DNA of 64,000 bases from Candidatus Scalindua sp. SCAELEC01 (GTDB taxonomy: Bacteria; Planctomycetota; Brocadiia; Brocadiales; Scalinduaceae). The stretch lies in contig SHMT01000004.1 of assembly GCA_004282745.1 (NCBI GenBank), positions 1-64,000 on the forward strand, given 5' to 3'. The notes under the pieces were generated by a model. That model had not been told where the DNA came from. It worked only from the letters and a program-made list of their open reading frames with translations, and did not search any database. This document shows, in pieces, positions 55,004 to 63,458 of the stretch. The translations under genes were made by a program, and so were the position numbers. Position 1 is the first letter of the stretch. Each line of letters begins with the position of its first letter.

Positions 55004-56206
55004 ATGGAAATTTTACATTTAGCACCACATCCTTTTTATCAGGATAGAGGAACGCCTATTGACGATCTCCTCGTCTTGCAAGTTTTAAATGAGCGTCAAG
55101 AGACCCATATTGACCTCCTTGTATATAACGAGGGAAAGGATATAGAACTTAATAATGTAAATTTACATCGTATACCAGATATGCGATTTTTGAGAAATAT
55201 ACGCCCAGGTTTTTCGCTCAAGAAACTCTTTTGCGATGTATTGTTCTTTTTTAAGGCGTGTCGGTTAGTGAAAGATAAAAACTATGATTTAATACATGCC
55301 GGAGAAGAGGCGGTCTTTATGGCCATGTTTTTTAAACTCCTCTATAAGATTCCATACGTCTACGATCTTGATTCTTCAATCGCGCAACAACTTGTTGAAA
55401 AGAAGCCTTATTTAAAGTGCTTTTCCAGAATTTTTAATTGGTTTGAGGGACAAGCTATTCGGCATAGCTTAGCGAATTTACCCGTTTGTAATGCCCTTGC
55501 GGAATTATGCAAGAAAAATGGATCGAAAAAAACAGTGACAATACACGATATTTCTCAACTAAAAAACCCGAATGCACCAAAAACCGGAAAACTTCAGGAG
55601 AAATTTGGTCTCAATGGTCTCATATTGTTGTATATAGGTAATCTCGAACCGTATCAAGGAATTGATTTACTTTTAGAGAGTTTTCACGTTGCCTGTAAGG
55701 AAACGGACAAAGTGACTCTCATTGTTATTGGAGGTATTCCTGAGGATATTTGCACCTATAAGAGAAAGGCCTCTCAATTAGGAATTGAGGAAAAGGTATT
55801 TTTCCTAGGGCCAAAACCTTTAAGCATGTTGGATGAATACCTGGCAGAGGGTGATATTCTGGTAGTTCCGAGAATTAGAGGCATTAATACTCCGATGAAG
55901 ATATTTCCCTATTTACACTCTGGGAAAGCAGTCTTGGTTACGGATTTACCAACACATAGCCAGATTCTCACGAAGAATGAAGCCTATCTTGCTCCAGCTA
56001 ACCCCATTGAATTTGCGGAGGGTATAATAGCATTATCCAAAAACGATACCCTACGTGCTAAATTAGGGGAAAACGGTTATAAATTTGTTGAAAAAAACCA
56101 TACTTACTCAGTTCACCAAAGGAGACTGCACGGAGCGTATGATTGGGTGGAAAAAGAGTTAAAAAATGGTATTAGCAATCATAATTTTGAAAGGATCTTA
56201 GTATGA
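55004..56206 (+). CDS. GT4-family glycosyltransferase
   Basis: About 400 residues. EILHLAPHPFYQDRGTPIDD is a GT4 N-terminal signature with a conserved RGTP loop. Then DLIHAGEEAVFMAMFFK, YIGNLEPYQGIDLLLESF, EYLAEGDILVVPRIRGINTP and MKIFPYLHSGKAVLVTDLPT belong to the donor domain. An in-frame GTG 15 bases upstream is possible. It overlaps the next gene by 4 bases (ATGA), so translation is coupled. It likely transfers a hexose to a lipid or protein-linked acceptor. Confidence 0.85.
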   Translation: MEILHLAPHPFYQDRGTPIDDLLVLQVLNERQETHIDLLVYNEGKDIELNNVNLHRIPDMRFLRNIRPGFSLKKLFCDVLFFFKACRLVKDKNYDLIHAGEEAVFMAMFFKLLYKIPYVYDLDSSIAQQLVEKKPYLKCFSRIFNWFEGQAIRHSLANLPVCNALAELCKKNGSKKTVTIHDISQLKNPNAPKTGKLQEKFGLNGLILLYIGNLEPYQGIDLLLESFHVACKETDKVTLIVIGGIPEDICTYKRKASQLGIEEKVFFLGPKPLSMLDEYLAEGDILVVPRIRGINTPMKIFPYLHSGKAVLVTDLPTHSQILTKNEAYLAPANPIEFAEGIIALSKNDTLRAKLGENGYKFVEKNHTYSVHQRRLHGAYDWVEKELKNGISNHNFERILV

Positions 56207-57186
56207 AAGTACTCGTAACTGGTGGTACCGGATTTACCGGATCGGCTTTAGTCATGCGACTCTTGGATATGGGACACCACGTAAGATCTCTTGACTATCA
56301 GGAGGGTATTCGTTGCACAGAGTTGAGAGAAGCGGGGGCAGAAATAATTATCGGGAGCATTGAAGACCGAGCTCTCGTTAACCGTTCTGTAGAAGGTATG
56401 GAGGTTGTGTATCATGTGGCTGCAGCTTTCAGAGAACTCGACGTTCCTGACAAACACTATTATGAGGTTAATGTGGGCGGAACAAGGAATGTTATGGAAG
56501 CAGCCAAAAATTATGGAGTAAAAAAAGTTGTTTATTGCAGTACTCAAGGAGTTCATGGTCATATAACTACCCCTCCGGGAGATGAAAATTCTCCAATAAA
56601 GCCGGAGGATTACTATCAACAGACAAAGTATGAAGGAGAATTGGTGGTACAAGAGTTCATAAAAAGTGGGATGAATGCTACAATCATTAGGCCTACCGCT
56701 ATTTATGGACCGGGTGATCCTGAACGCTTTTTCATGATATTTAAGAGGGTAAAAAATGGAACATTCCCTATTTTTGGTTCGGGTAAAACATATTATCATC
56801 CTGTTTATATAGATAATTTGATTGATGCTTTTATCCTCGTTATGGATCTTGATAGAGGAAAGGGTGAGACATATATTATTGCGGATGATGACTATCTTCC
56901 CATTAAAATATTGGTTGAAAAAGTCGGTAAAGCCTTGGGAGTACCGGTAAAGATAAAGCACTACCCACTCCTCCCTCTCATGATAGCGGGGCACATTTGT
57001 GAAAAGGTGTGTAAACCTTTTGGCATTGCACCTCCAATATTTCCACGCAGGGTTGATTGGTATAGACAAGTCAGGGCCTACAAGATTGATAAGGCGAAGA
57101 GAGATCTGGGTTACCAACCTCACGTGTGTATCGAGGAAGGATTGAGAAGGACAGGTGAGTGGTATAAAGACAATGGATATTTATAA
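56203..57186 (+). CDS. NAD-dependent epimerase/dehydratase (extended SDR)
   Basis: 327 residues. KVLVTGGTGFTGSALVMRLL is the NAD(P)-binding GxxGxxG. VYHVAAAFRELDVPDKHYYE, CSTQGVHGH, YYQQTKYEGELVV (YxxxK catalytic) and RPTAIYGPGD are ordered hallmarks of the 3-beta-hydroxysteroid/HpnA-like extended SDRs. It modifies a sugar nucleotide or a lipid-linked hydroxyl. It overlaps the GT4 gene and precedes the hexapeptide acyltransferase by 11 bases. Confidence 0.85.
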   Translation: MKVLVTGGTGFTGSALVMRLLDMGHHVRSLDYQEGIRCTELREAGAEIIIGSIEDRALVNRSVEGMEVVYHVAAAFRELDVPDKHYYEVNVGGTRNVMEAAKNYGVKKVVYCSTQGVHGHITTPPGDENSPIKPEDYYQQTKYEGELVVQEFIKSGMNATIIRPTAIYGPGDPERFFMIFKRVKNGTFPIFGSGKTYYHPVYIDNLIDAFILVMDLDRGKGETYIIADDDYLPIKILVEKVGKALGVPVKIKHYPLLPLMIAGHICEKVCKPFGIAPPIFPRRVDWYRQVRAYKIDKAKRDLGYQPHVCIEEGLRRTGEWYKDNGYL

Positions 57187-57197
57187 TAGGGTGATAG

Positions 57198-57743
57198 ATG
57201 AGAAAAGAAATCTACATTATTATTCAACTGCTTGTACCGAGAATCTTTATCAGCATTTATTATTTTCTCAAATACAAGACTAAGGTCAGTCTTAAAGCCG
57301 AGGTTGATTTTACCCCTCAAATAACATTTGGAAAGAATTGTGTCGTGAGCTCATTTACCAAAATTAAGGGACGTAACGGACGTGTGAGTTTAGGGGATAA
57401 TAGCGGTTTTGCTACTGGTTGTTTTATTTCAGCAGGAAAGAGAGGTATTCAGATTGGTAAGAATGTTTTTTTCGGACCTAATGTGAGTGTTACTTCGAGC
57501 AATTACGTATTTCATAAATTGCATGCTAATGTTCACACGTCGCGAGGGATAAAAATTGGTAATAATATTTTGATAGGTGCTAACTGCAGCATCCTGGATG
57601 GTGCAGAGCTTTCTGATAATACCATTGTAAATGCAAATACTGTGATAAACCGTAAATTTAAACCGAATGTTGTCGTAAGCGGAAATCCAGCAGAGGTAGT
57701 TTATGAAATGAAAGAAAATAACCTTGTGAGAAAGGAGAAATGA
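57198..57743 (+). CDS. Left-handed beta-helix acyltransferase
   Basis: 181 residues. An N-terminal hydrophobic helix (YIIIQLLVPRIFISIYYFLK) is followed by hexapeptide-repeat strands (SFTKIKGRNGRVSLGDNSGF, IQIGKNVFFGPNVSVTSSNY, IKIGNNILIGANCSILDGAE, VVVSGNPAEVVYEMK). It is a maltose/galactoside O-acetyltransferase-type protein and would O-acylate a glycan or sugar intermediate, perhaps using acyl-ACP from the genes just downstream. It abuts the ACP start directly. Confidence 0.82.
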   Translation: MRKEIYIIIQLLVPRIFISIYYFLKYKTKVSLKAEVDFTPQITFGKNCVVSSFTKIKGRNGRVSLGDNSGFATGCFISAGKRGIQIGKNVFFGPNVSVTSSNYVFHKLHANVHTSRGIKIGNNILIGANCSILDGAELSDNTIVNANTVINRKFKPNVVVSGNPAEVVYEMKENNLVRKEK

Positions 57744-57980
57744 ATGGATGAGCATAAATTAAGAAGAGCTTTTGTTGATGCTCTGGATATTGAAGATGAT
57801 AATGTCGTTGATTCACTCGAATACGGTACCGTAAAGGAATGGGATTCTATTGGACATATGAAGTTGATCTCGGAAATCGAATTAAATTTCGATATTATGA
57901 TTGACACTGATGATGTGATTGCCATGAATACTTTTGGAAGAGCAAAGGATATAGTAAAAAAATATTCTGATGAAAATTGA
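57744..57980 (+). CDS. Acyl carrier protein
   Basis: 78 residues, acidic. The phosphopantetheine Ser is in EWDSIGHMKLISEIELNF (position about 38), with the usual DSLxH/I/M pattern replaced by DSIGHMK. It is a dedicated ACP rather than the FabB/F-operon ACP, since no fab cluster surrounds it. It overlaps the following reductase gene by 11 bases. It probably carries the acyl group handled by the neighbouring ligase, SDR and LuxE/LuxC enzymes. Confidence 0.9.
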   Translation: MDEHKLRRAFVDALDIEDDNVVDSLEYGTVKEWDSIGHMKLISEIELNFDIMIDTDDVIAMNTFGRAKDIVKKYSDEN

Positions 57981-58722
57981 TCTTAATGCACGGGTTGCGT
58001 TTGTCACAGGTGGAACAAGAGGTATTGGCTGGGCATGTGCCAAGGCGTTGGCATATGCTGGGGCTACGGTCGTAATCAGTGGGGTAAATAATCAAGATAA
58101 GATTGAAAGGAAACGTCGGGAACTTGAGTCTTTGGCTGGAGGGAACCATCTTGGGATAAAATGTGATGTATCAAACCCGCAAGCAGTTAAAGAGTGTTAC
58201 ACTACTATATTTAAACATTTCAGACGTTTAGACATTCTTGTAAACAATGCCGGTGTAATGGAATCTGGCTTACTTGGAATTACTACACCTGAAAGTATAA
58301 AACGGATAAATGATATAAACATTAATGGGGCTCTCTATAACCTCCAATATGCGGTAAAACTCATGATGCGGAACAACTATGGTTCACTCATTTCAATTAG
58401 CTCGGTTGTTGGTCTTAAGGGTAGTGGCGGACAAATTGTTTACAGCACTTCGAAGTCTGCACTTATTGGATTGACAAAATCAGCAGCGAAAGAATTCGGT
58501 AAGGATGGTATTCGAGCAAACGCTATTGCTCCAGGATTTATTGACACAGACCTGATAAAAGACTTTTCTGAAGAAAAGAGGCAACAAGTAACTGAAACAA
58601 TAGCACTTGGTAGAATAGGAACTCCGGAGGATATTGCCCAGTCTGTACTCTTTTTGGCTTCAGACATGGCACACTATATAACCGGTCAGGTTCTTGGTGT
58701 TGATGGTGGTATGGTCATATGA
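57970..58722 (+). CDS. SDR reductase, 3-oxoacyl-ACP reductase-like
   Basis: 250 residues. Cofactor loop VAFVTGGTRGIGWACAKALA, NNAG (DILVNNAGVMESG), catalytic Ser/Tyr/Lys in SISSVVGLKGSGGQIVYSTS then KSALIGLTKS, and the C-terminal LGRIGTPEDIAQSVLFLASD. It is FabG-like in sequence. It likely reduces the ketone of an ACP-bound intermediate or another dedicated substrate. It overlaps the next gene by 4 bases (ATGA). Confidence 0.88.
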   Translation: MKIDLNARVAFVTGGTRGIGWACAKALAYAGATVVISGVNNQDKIERKRRELESLAGGNHLGIKCDVSNPQAVKECYTTIFKHFRRLDILVNNAGVMESGLLGITTPESIKRINDININGALYNLQYAVKLMMRNNYGSLISISSVVGLKGSGGQIVYSTSKSALIGLTKSAAKEFGKDGIRANAIAPGFIDTDLIKDFSEEKRQQVTETIALGRIGTPEDIAQSVLFLASDMAHYITGQVLGVDGGMVI

Positions 58723-60119
58723 ATTACTTTTGGAATACGTTAGAACAATTTAATGATAATATATGTGCGGTTACCTCTGATGGTAGATCTTTTTTGTACA
58801 AAGAGGTAATTGAGAAGGCCGATTCATTGAAAACGGTTCTCAGTAGCAAATCTCTCGTTGCCATATTCTGCAGAAACGATTACGAAACACTGGTTGGTTA
58901 TGTAGGAGTATTGAGGTCACAATCAATAGCCTTGTTAATTAATGATACCCTCGACCCAGAGGTTACTGCTACATTGCTTGCAACATACAGTCCTGATTAC
59001 GTATGGTCCCGAAAGAATGAAGAAGTTGCGATTGCATCAATAGGAGAGTATTCTCTCAAAAAAAGAGACGTAGACTTAGGGGACATGCTTCACCCTGACC
59101 TGAAACTCTTATTATCAACTTCTGGTAGTCTTGGAAGTCCGAAATTGGTAAAGTTATCATCTCAAAATATTCAGAGTAATGCAAAAAGCATCGCATCCTA
59201 TTTAAATCTTTCCCCAACAGAACTTCCTATTACGACCTTGAATATGAGTTATTCATATGGACTTTCCGTAATTAACAGTCACCTTTTAAGTGGGGCTGGA
59301 ATTTTGTTAACGGATGCATCACTCATGACACCGAATTTCTGGAACTTAATAAAAGAGAAGAAAGTTACCTCATTTGCGGGAGTACCTTTTATTTATGAAA
59401 TGCTCGATCGTCTTAGATTTGAGCAGATGGACCTTCCTTCGCTTAAGACCATGACGCAGGCCGGGGGGAAATTGCCTCTATTTTTAGCGAAAAAATTTGC
59501 CCACATAACCCATAAAAAGAACATTAACTTTTATATCATGTATGGTCAAACAGAAGCAACTGCCAGAATATCATATCTCTCTCCAGATCAGGTAATGAAA
59601 AAGTACACATCTATTGGAAAGGCAATTCCAGGTGGAACGCTAGAAATTGTCGACGATAAAGGAGATGTGATAGAGATGCCCAACAAAATAGGTGAATTGG
59701 TCTATCATGGTAAGAATGTTATGATGGGATATGCAAAAACGCGTTGTGAGCTTTCGAAAGGTGATGAAATGAATCGTACTCTTCGTACCGGTGATTTATC
59801 ATCATTTGATGAGGAGGGGTTCTTTTATATACAGGGGCGAAAGAGTAGATTTATCAAATTATTTGGTAATAGAGTAAATCTAGACGAAATCGATCACTTT
59901 TTAAGTGAGGAAGGATTTGAATGTGTCACTGGTGGAGAAGATGAACAATTATCCGTTGCCGTGGTAGGAAATGATAGGGTAAGTCACCAGCAGATTAAGC
60001 GGCTCATAACAAAGAGGTTTCGATATCACCACTCAGCAATCTCACTCATTGCAATTCCTGAAATTCCGAGGAATAGTTCTGGCAAAATCTTATATGAGAA
60101 GGTTTTTTCTAAGAACTGA
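58719..60119 (+). CDS. Acyl-activating enzyme (AMP-binding ligase)
   Basis: 466 residues, short for the family (usually about 520). LLLSTSGSLGSPKLVKLSSQ is the P-loop. IMYGQTEATARISYLSP is the A5 motif, RTGDLSSFDEEGFFYIQGRK and SRFIKLFGNRVNLDEIDHFL are A7-A8, and PRNSSGKILYEKV holds the A10 Lys. It would adenylate a carboxylic acid and load it on the adjacent ACP or on CoA. It lacks a long N-terminal part. It overlaps luxE by 1 base, so the operon is tightly coupled. Confidence 0.9.
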   Translation: MNYFWNTLEQFNDNICAVTSDGRSFLYKEVIEKADSLKTVLSSKSLVAIFCRNDYETLVGYVGVLRSQSIALLINDTLDPEVTATLLATYSPDYVWSRKNEEVAIASIGEYSLKKRDVDLGDMLHPDLKLLLSTSGSLGSPKLVKLSSQNIQSNAKSIASYLNLSPTELPITTLNMSYSYGLSVINSHLLSGAGILLTDASLMTPNFWNLIKEKKVTSFAGVPFIYEMLDRLRFEQMDLPSLKTMTQAGGKLPLFLAKKFAHITHKKNINFYIMYGQTEATARISYLSPDQVMKKYTSIGKAIPGGTLEIVDDKGDVIEMPNKIGELVYHGKNVMMGYAKTRCELSKGDEMNRTLRTGDLSSFDEEGFFYIQGRKSRFIKLFGNRVNLDEIDHFLSEEGFECVTGGEDEQLSVAVVGNDRVSHQQIKRLITKRFRYHHSAISLIAIPEIPRNSSGKILYEKVFSKN

Positions 60120-61195
60120 TGATTGAGGAATATTTCTTACACCGACCATTCAGTCTTACCGCTTCAGAGAAGGGAAAGCAATTTCTTGATCGTCTTATCG
60201 TACTTCATCGGCATCATAGTGAACGGTGCAGTGAATACCGTAATATATATAAAGCATTTGGAAGACAAAAGACACTTCCGAGAGATGACACCGACTTTAT
60301 TCCCTTGCCTGTGAGACTATTCAAAACTCTTACACTCAAGAGCGTAAACCCGGAGGATGTTCAAAAAACCCTCACCTCTTCTGGTACAACCTCACAAAAT
60401 GTATCGCATATATATCTCGATAAAGAGACTTCCCGATTGCAGACAAAAGTTCTCGCCCATATTATTAATGACTATATCGGAACTAAACGATTGCCAATGC
60501 TCATCATTGACACTGAAGATGTGATAAAAGATCGTCAGCTTTTTTCAGCTCGAGGTGGTGGTATTCTCGGGTTTTCCACCTTTGGCAGAAATCATTTGTA
60601 TCTGTTTGATTCTGAGATGAATATCAAAGTAAACGAGCTAAAGGGTTTCTGTGATAGGTTTAAAGAACAACCGGTTCTTTTATTTGGATTTACTTTTTTA
60701 ATTTGGAAATACTTTGTTGAAGTATTGAAGGCTAATAATCAATCCGTTTCACTGCCCCATGGTATTTTGATTCATAGTGGTGGTTGGAAAAAACTTAAGG
60801 ATGATGCCGTTGATAACGAGACGTTTAAGACTGCTATCAGAGGTACAACAGGAATCCAGAGCGTGTATAATTTCTATGGTATGGTAGAGCAACTTGGCTC
60901 AATCTTTATGGAGTGTGAAAGGGGTTTTTTCCATACATGCTTATTTAATAATATTGTTATAAGAAATTGGAAGACTTTGAAGGTTTGCCAAAAAGGAGAA
61001 GAGGGCATAATTGAGGTGCAATCGGTCATTCCATGGTCATATCCCGGGCATGTTTTAATAACAGAAGATCTTGGAGTGCTGATAGGAGAAGATAATTGTG
61101 AATGTGGGAGGAAAGGAAAATATTTTGTTGTCAACGGTAGAATACCAGTGGCAGAACTTCGCGGTTGTAGTGATACATTTCAACATACAGGATAA
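60119..61195 (+). CDS. luxE: LuxE-type acyl-protein synthetase
   Basis: 358 residues of the LuxE/acyl-protein synthetase family. TLTSSGTTSQNVSHIYLDKE is the adenylation site, followed by LFSARGGGILGFSTFGRNHL, LLFGFTFLIWKYFVEVLK and LPHGILIHSGGWKKL, then NFYGMVEQLGSIFMECERG. It normally activates a fatty acid and transfers it to LuxC. A terminal cysteine-containing motif, CECGRKGKYF, resembles that of LuxE homologues outside luminous bacteria. It directly precedes luxC. There is no luxAB or luxD in the window. Confidence 0.92.
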   Translation: MIEEYFLHRPFSLTASEKGKQFLDRLIVLHRHHSERCSEYRNIYKAFGRQKTLPRDDTDFIPLPVRLFKTLTLKSVNPEDVQKTLTSSGTTSQNVSHIYLDKETSRLQTKVLAHIINDYIGTKRLPMLIIDTEDVIKDRQLFSARGGGILGFSTFGRNHLYLFDSEMNIKVNELKGFCDRFKEQPVLLFGFTFLIWKYFVEVLKANNQSVSLPHGILIHSGGWKKLKDDAVDNETFKTAIRGTTGIQSVYNFYGMVEQLGSIFMECERGFFHTCLFNNIVIRNWKTLKVCQKGEEGIIEVQSVIPWSYPGHVLITEDLGVLIGEDNCECGRKGKYFVVNGRIPVAELRGCSDTFQHTG

Positions 61196-61198
61196 TAC

Positions 61199-62410
61199 AT
61201 GGATTATACCACACTCTGTCCCCAACAGGGAAAGTTGGAAGTTGTAAATGGTGCACAACCATTGTCACCATTTCATACAGATATTCTTGCATTTATTGAT
61301 GATCTGTCTCAGGAGATCATTAAAGAGGAAGAGTTCAGACGGTTTCCCGAAATAATTGCAGCTGGGTATTGGCTGAGAAAATCGGCTATTCAGCGGTTAA
61401 AACATATTTTTATTGATCGTGGAGGTAAACAACGTGTAGCACGAGGACTTGTTTTTCACCTAGCGCCATCAAACGTTGATACGATTTTTATGTATTCTCT
61501 GTTTTTATCACTTCTTGTAGGTAATACAAATATTGTTCGTATCTCTTTCAAATCAAATAAAAACATTCAGGGCTTGTTAGCGGTTATTAATAGAGTGTGT
61601 GCAAATCATATTTCTGTTTCTCATCGCTTTTTAATAGTAAACTATGAACATGATGATACTATCAACGGATATTTTTCAGAGATATGCGCTATGCGCGTAA
61701 TCTGGGGAGGCCATGAAACAATTAATCGAATTCGCTCTATTCAAATTCCTCCATCAGCCCACGAAATTACTTTTGCCGACAAATTCTCAATAGCCTTGAT
61801 CAATGCGGAAAATTACCTCGCATATAATAAAAAGGAAGATATTGCTATTCGATTCTTTAATGACGCTTTCTGGTTTGATCAACTCGCTTGCTCATCGCCA
61901 CGTCTTATTGGATGGATAGGTACATCAGAACAAATTACAACGGCTAAGGAGAAATTCTGGAGCTCAATATCAGCAGTAATAGCACAAAAAGAGTATGAAT
62001 CCAGCCCATCTGGAAACATGGATACCTATGTTGCTCTTTGTCAGTATGCTGCATTGGATAAAAACACAACCATCCCTGATTCTCACTTTCCCTCAATAAA
62101 AAGAATTACAATTCCTAAAACTACTGAGCTCTCTTTCAGAGATATCCATTGTGGCCAAGGGCTCTTTATAGAAATGAATTTCGACGATCTCAAGGATGTC
62201 GCACATATAACTCAATCGAAGGATCAAACAATCACAGCCTTTGGATTTAGTAGTGAAGCCATGAAAAAGCAATTAATTCCGTATTTAAAGGGAGGAGTCA
62301 ATAGAATAGTAGGCTTTGGAAATGCCCTGACCTTTTCTCATGATTGGGATGGATATGATCTTCTTAACGAATTTACACGCATTATCACTGTTGAAGACGC
62401 ACTTTACTAA
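61199..62410 (+). CDS. luxC: LuxC-type acyl-CoA/acyl-protein reductase
   Basis: 403 residues. FHLAPSNVDTIFMYSLFLSL and LVGNTNIVRISFKSNKNIQG are LuxC NADPH-fold landmarks. WFDQLACSSPRLIGWIG contains the candidate acyl-accepting Cys, and GQGLFIEMNF, RIVGFGNALTFSHDWDGYDL are C-terminal marks. It reduces an activated acyl group to an aldehyde with NADPH. It follows luxE by 3 bases. In the absence of luciferase the aldehyde must serve another purpose. Confidence 0.92.
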   Translation: MDYTTLCPQQGKLEVVNGAQPLSPFHTDILAFIDDLSQEIIKEEEFRRFPEIIAAGYWLRKSAIQRLKHIFIDRGGKQRVARGLVFHLAPSNVDTIFMYSLFLSLLVGNTNIVRISFKSNKNIQGLLAVINRVCANHISVSHRFLIVNYEHDDTINGYFSEICAMRVIWGGHETINRIRSIQIPPSAHEITFADKFSIALINAENYLAYNKKEDIAIRFFNDAFWFDQLACSSPRLIGWIGTSEQITTAKEKFWSSISAVIAQKEYESSPSGNMDTYVALCQYAALDKNTTIPDSHFPSIKRITIPKTTELSFRDIHCGQGLFIEMNFDDLKDVAHITQSKDQTITAFGFSSEAMKKQLIPYLKGGVNRIVGFGNALTFSHDWDGYDLLNEFTRIITVEDALY

Positions 62411-62419
62411 TGGGGACAT

Positions 62420-63427
62420 ATGAAAAAACCGCTTATTCTTGTTTTTAAAATTGTATGTGTTTCTCTGATAATTCTTTTTTTCTATAAAACCGTAAACTGG
62501 AATGACATTCTCTCTTCTTTGAAAGGGATTTCAATCCCTTTGGGGATAGTGGCTCTTCTGGTAGCTATTGCAGATAGGATTGTCGTGGCGTATAAGTGGT
62601 CAATTTTGATAAAAGCATATGATATTGTAAATCCATGGTATGCCCCTTATGTTTCAGCCTTTCGGGGGAAAGTTTTCATGTTGTTTACACCGTCAAGTAT
62701 CGGGATAGATGTTTACAAAACATATTACATGAAAAAGTTTGGAGGTTCTCTGTTATCAATTGTCTCCTCCATAACGGTAGAGAGGTTGGTTGGTGCACTT
62801 TCGTCATTAGCCATTATTGCTCTTCTCCTTTACTTTAGCATCAAACCTATGCATCCGGACTTGGCGATACTATCAGGCTATTGTGGAATATTGGGTTTTC
62901 TTATTATTTGTGTGATTACCTGGTCAATTACTTCTCACGCTACTCAATTAACAAAAGTATCAATTCCGGGTTTTATTCCGTTAAAAAGTAAGGAAATATT
63001 TAAGAAGTTTATCAACGGTGTAACTTCAATATCAAATAAAAAGTCTTCGGTCTATTACTATTTTTTTATTTCTGTAATAGAAAAACTTTTTTATGGTACA
63101 GCAGTGTACTTTGCAGTTCGAAGTTTGGGTATACATGATATTCCTTATACGTATCTTATTGCCGCAACCCCGCTCATTGCTATGGCAGAACGTCTGCCAG
63201 TATCTTTTTCATCAATTGGTTTTCGGGAGGGGTTATTTGTAGCATTATTGTATCCATATTATCAGGATATTTCCTATTCTGTGAGTGTTGCTTTAGTTTT
63301 AAGAGCGGTTGATATGGTTATCATCGGTATGAGTTTATTATTTTGGTTTACTGAGGAACCATCAAAATGGAAGCAGGAGGAGTTACAGAATATTCAAAGA
63401 GAGATGCAAGGTCAAACATTTTCATGA
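62420..63427 (+). CDS. Lysylphosphatidylglycerol-synthase-TM/flippase-like membrane protein
   Basis: 335 residues with about eight membrane helices. VAIADRIVVAYKWSILIKAY, TPSSIGIDVYKTYYMKKFGG, SSITVERLVGALSSLAIIAL and PVSFSSIGFREGLFVALLYP are the UPF0104/AglD-like motifs. This family includes MprF N-terminal flippase parts and glycan/glycolipid transport components. In the operon it could flip the finished lipid-linked product or form part of its glycosyltransferase machinery. Confidence 0.82.
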   Translation: MKKPLILVFKIVCVSLIILFFYKTVNWNDILSSLKGISIPLGIVALLVAIADRIVVAYKWSILIKAYDIVNPWYAPYVSAFRGKVFMLFTPSSIGIDVYKTYYMKKFGGSLLSIVSSITVERLVGALSSLAIIALLLYFSIKPMHPDLAILSGYCGILGFLIICVITWSITSHATQLTKVSIPGFIPLKSKEIFKKFINGVTSISNKKSSVYYYFFISVIEKLFYGTAVYFAVRSLGIHDIPYTYLIAATPLIAMAERLPVSFSSIGFREGLFVALLYPYYQDISYSVSVALVLRAVDMVIIGMSLLFWFTEEPSKWKQEELQNIQREMQGQTFS

Positions 63428-63458
63428 TGGGTATATATAAGAAGACGGAAGGCAGGTA

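Noticed and set aside
56248-57123. 291-codon minus-strand frame opposite the epimerase
   Set aside because: It mirrors the epimerase gene, which has clear SDR motifs on the plus strand.
60119-62410. Bioluminescence operon
   Set aside because: luxE and luxC are present but there is no luciferase (luxAB) or thioesterase (luxD), and the neighbours are glycan genes.
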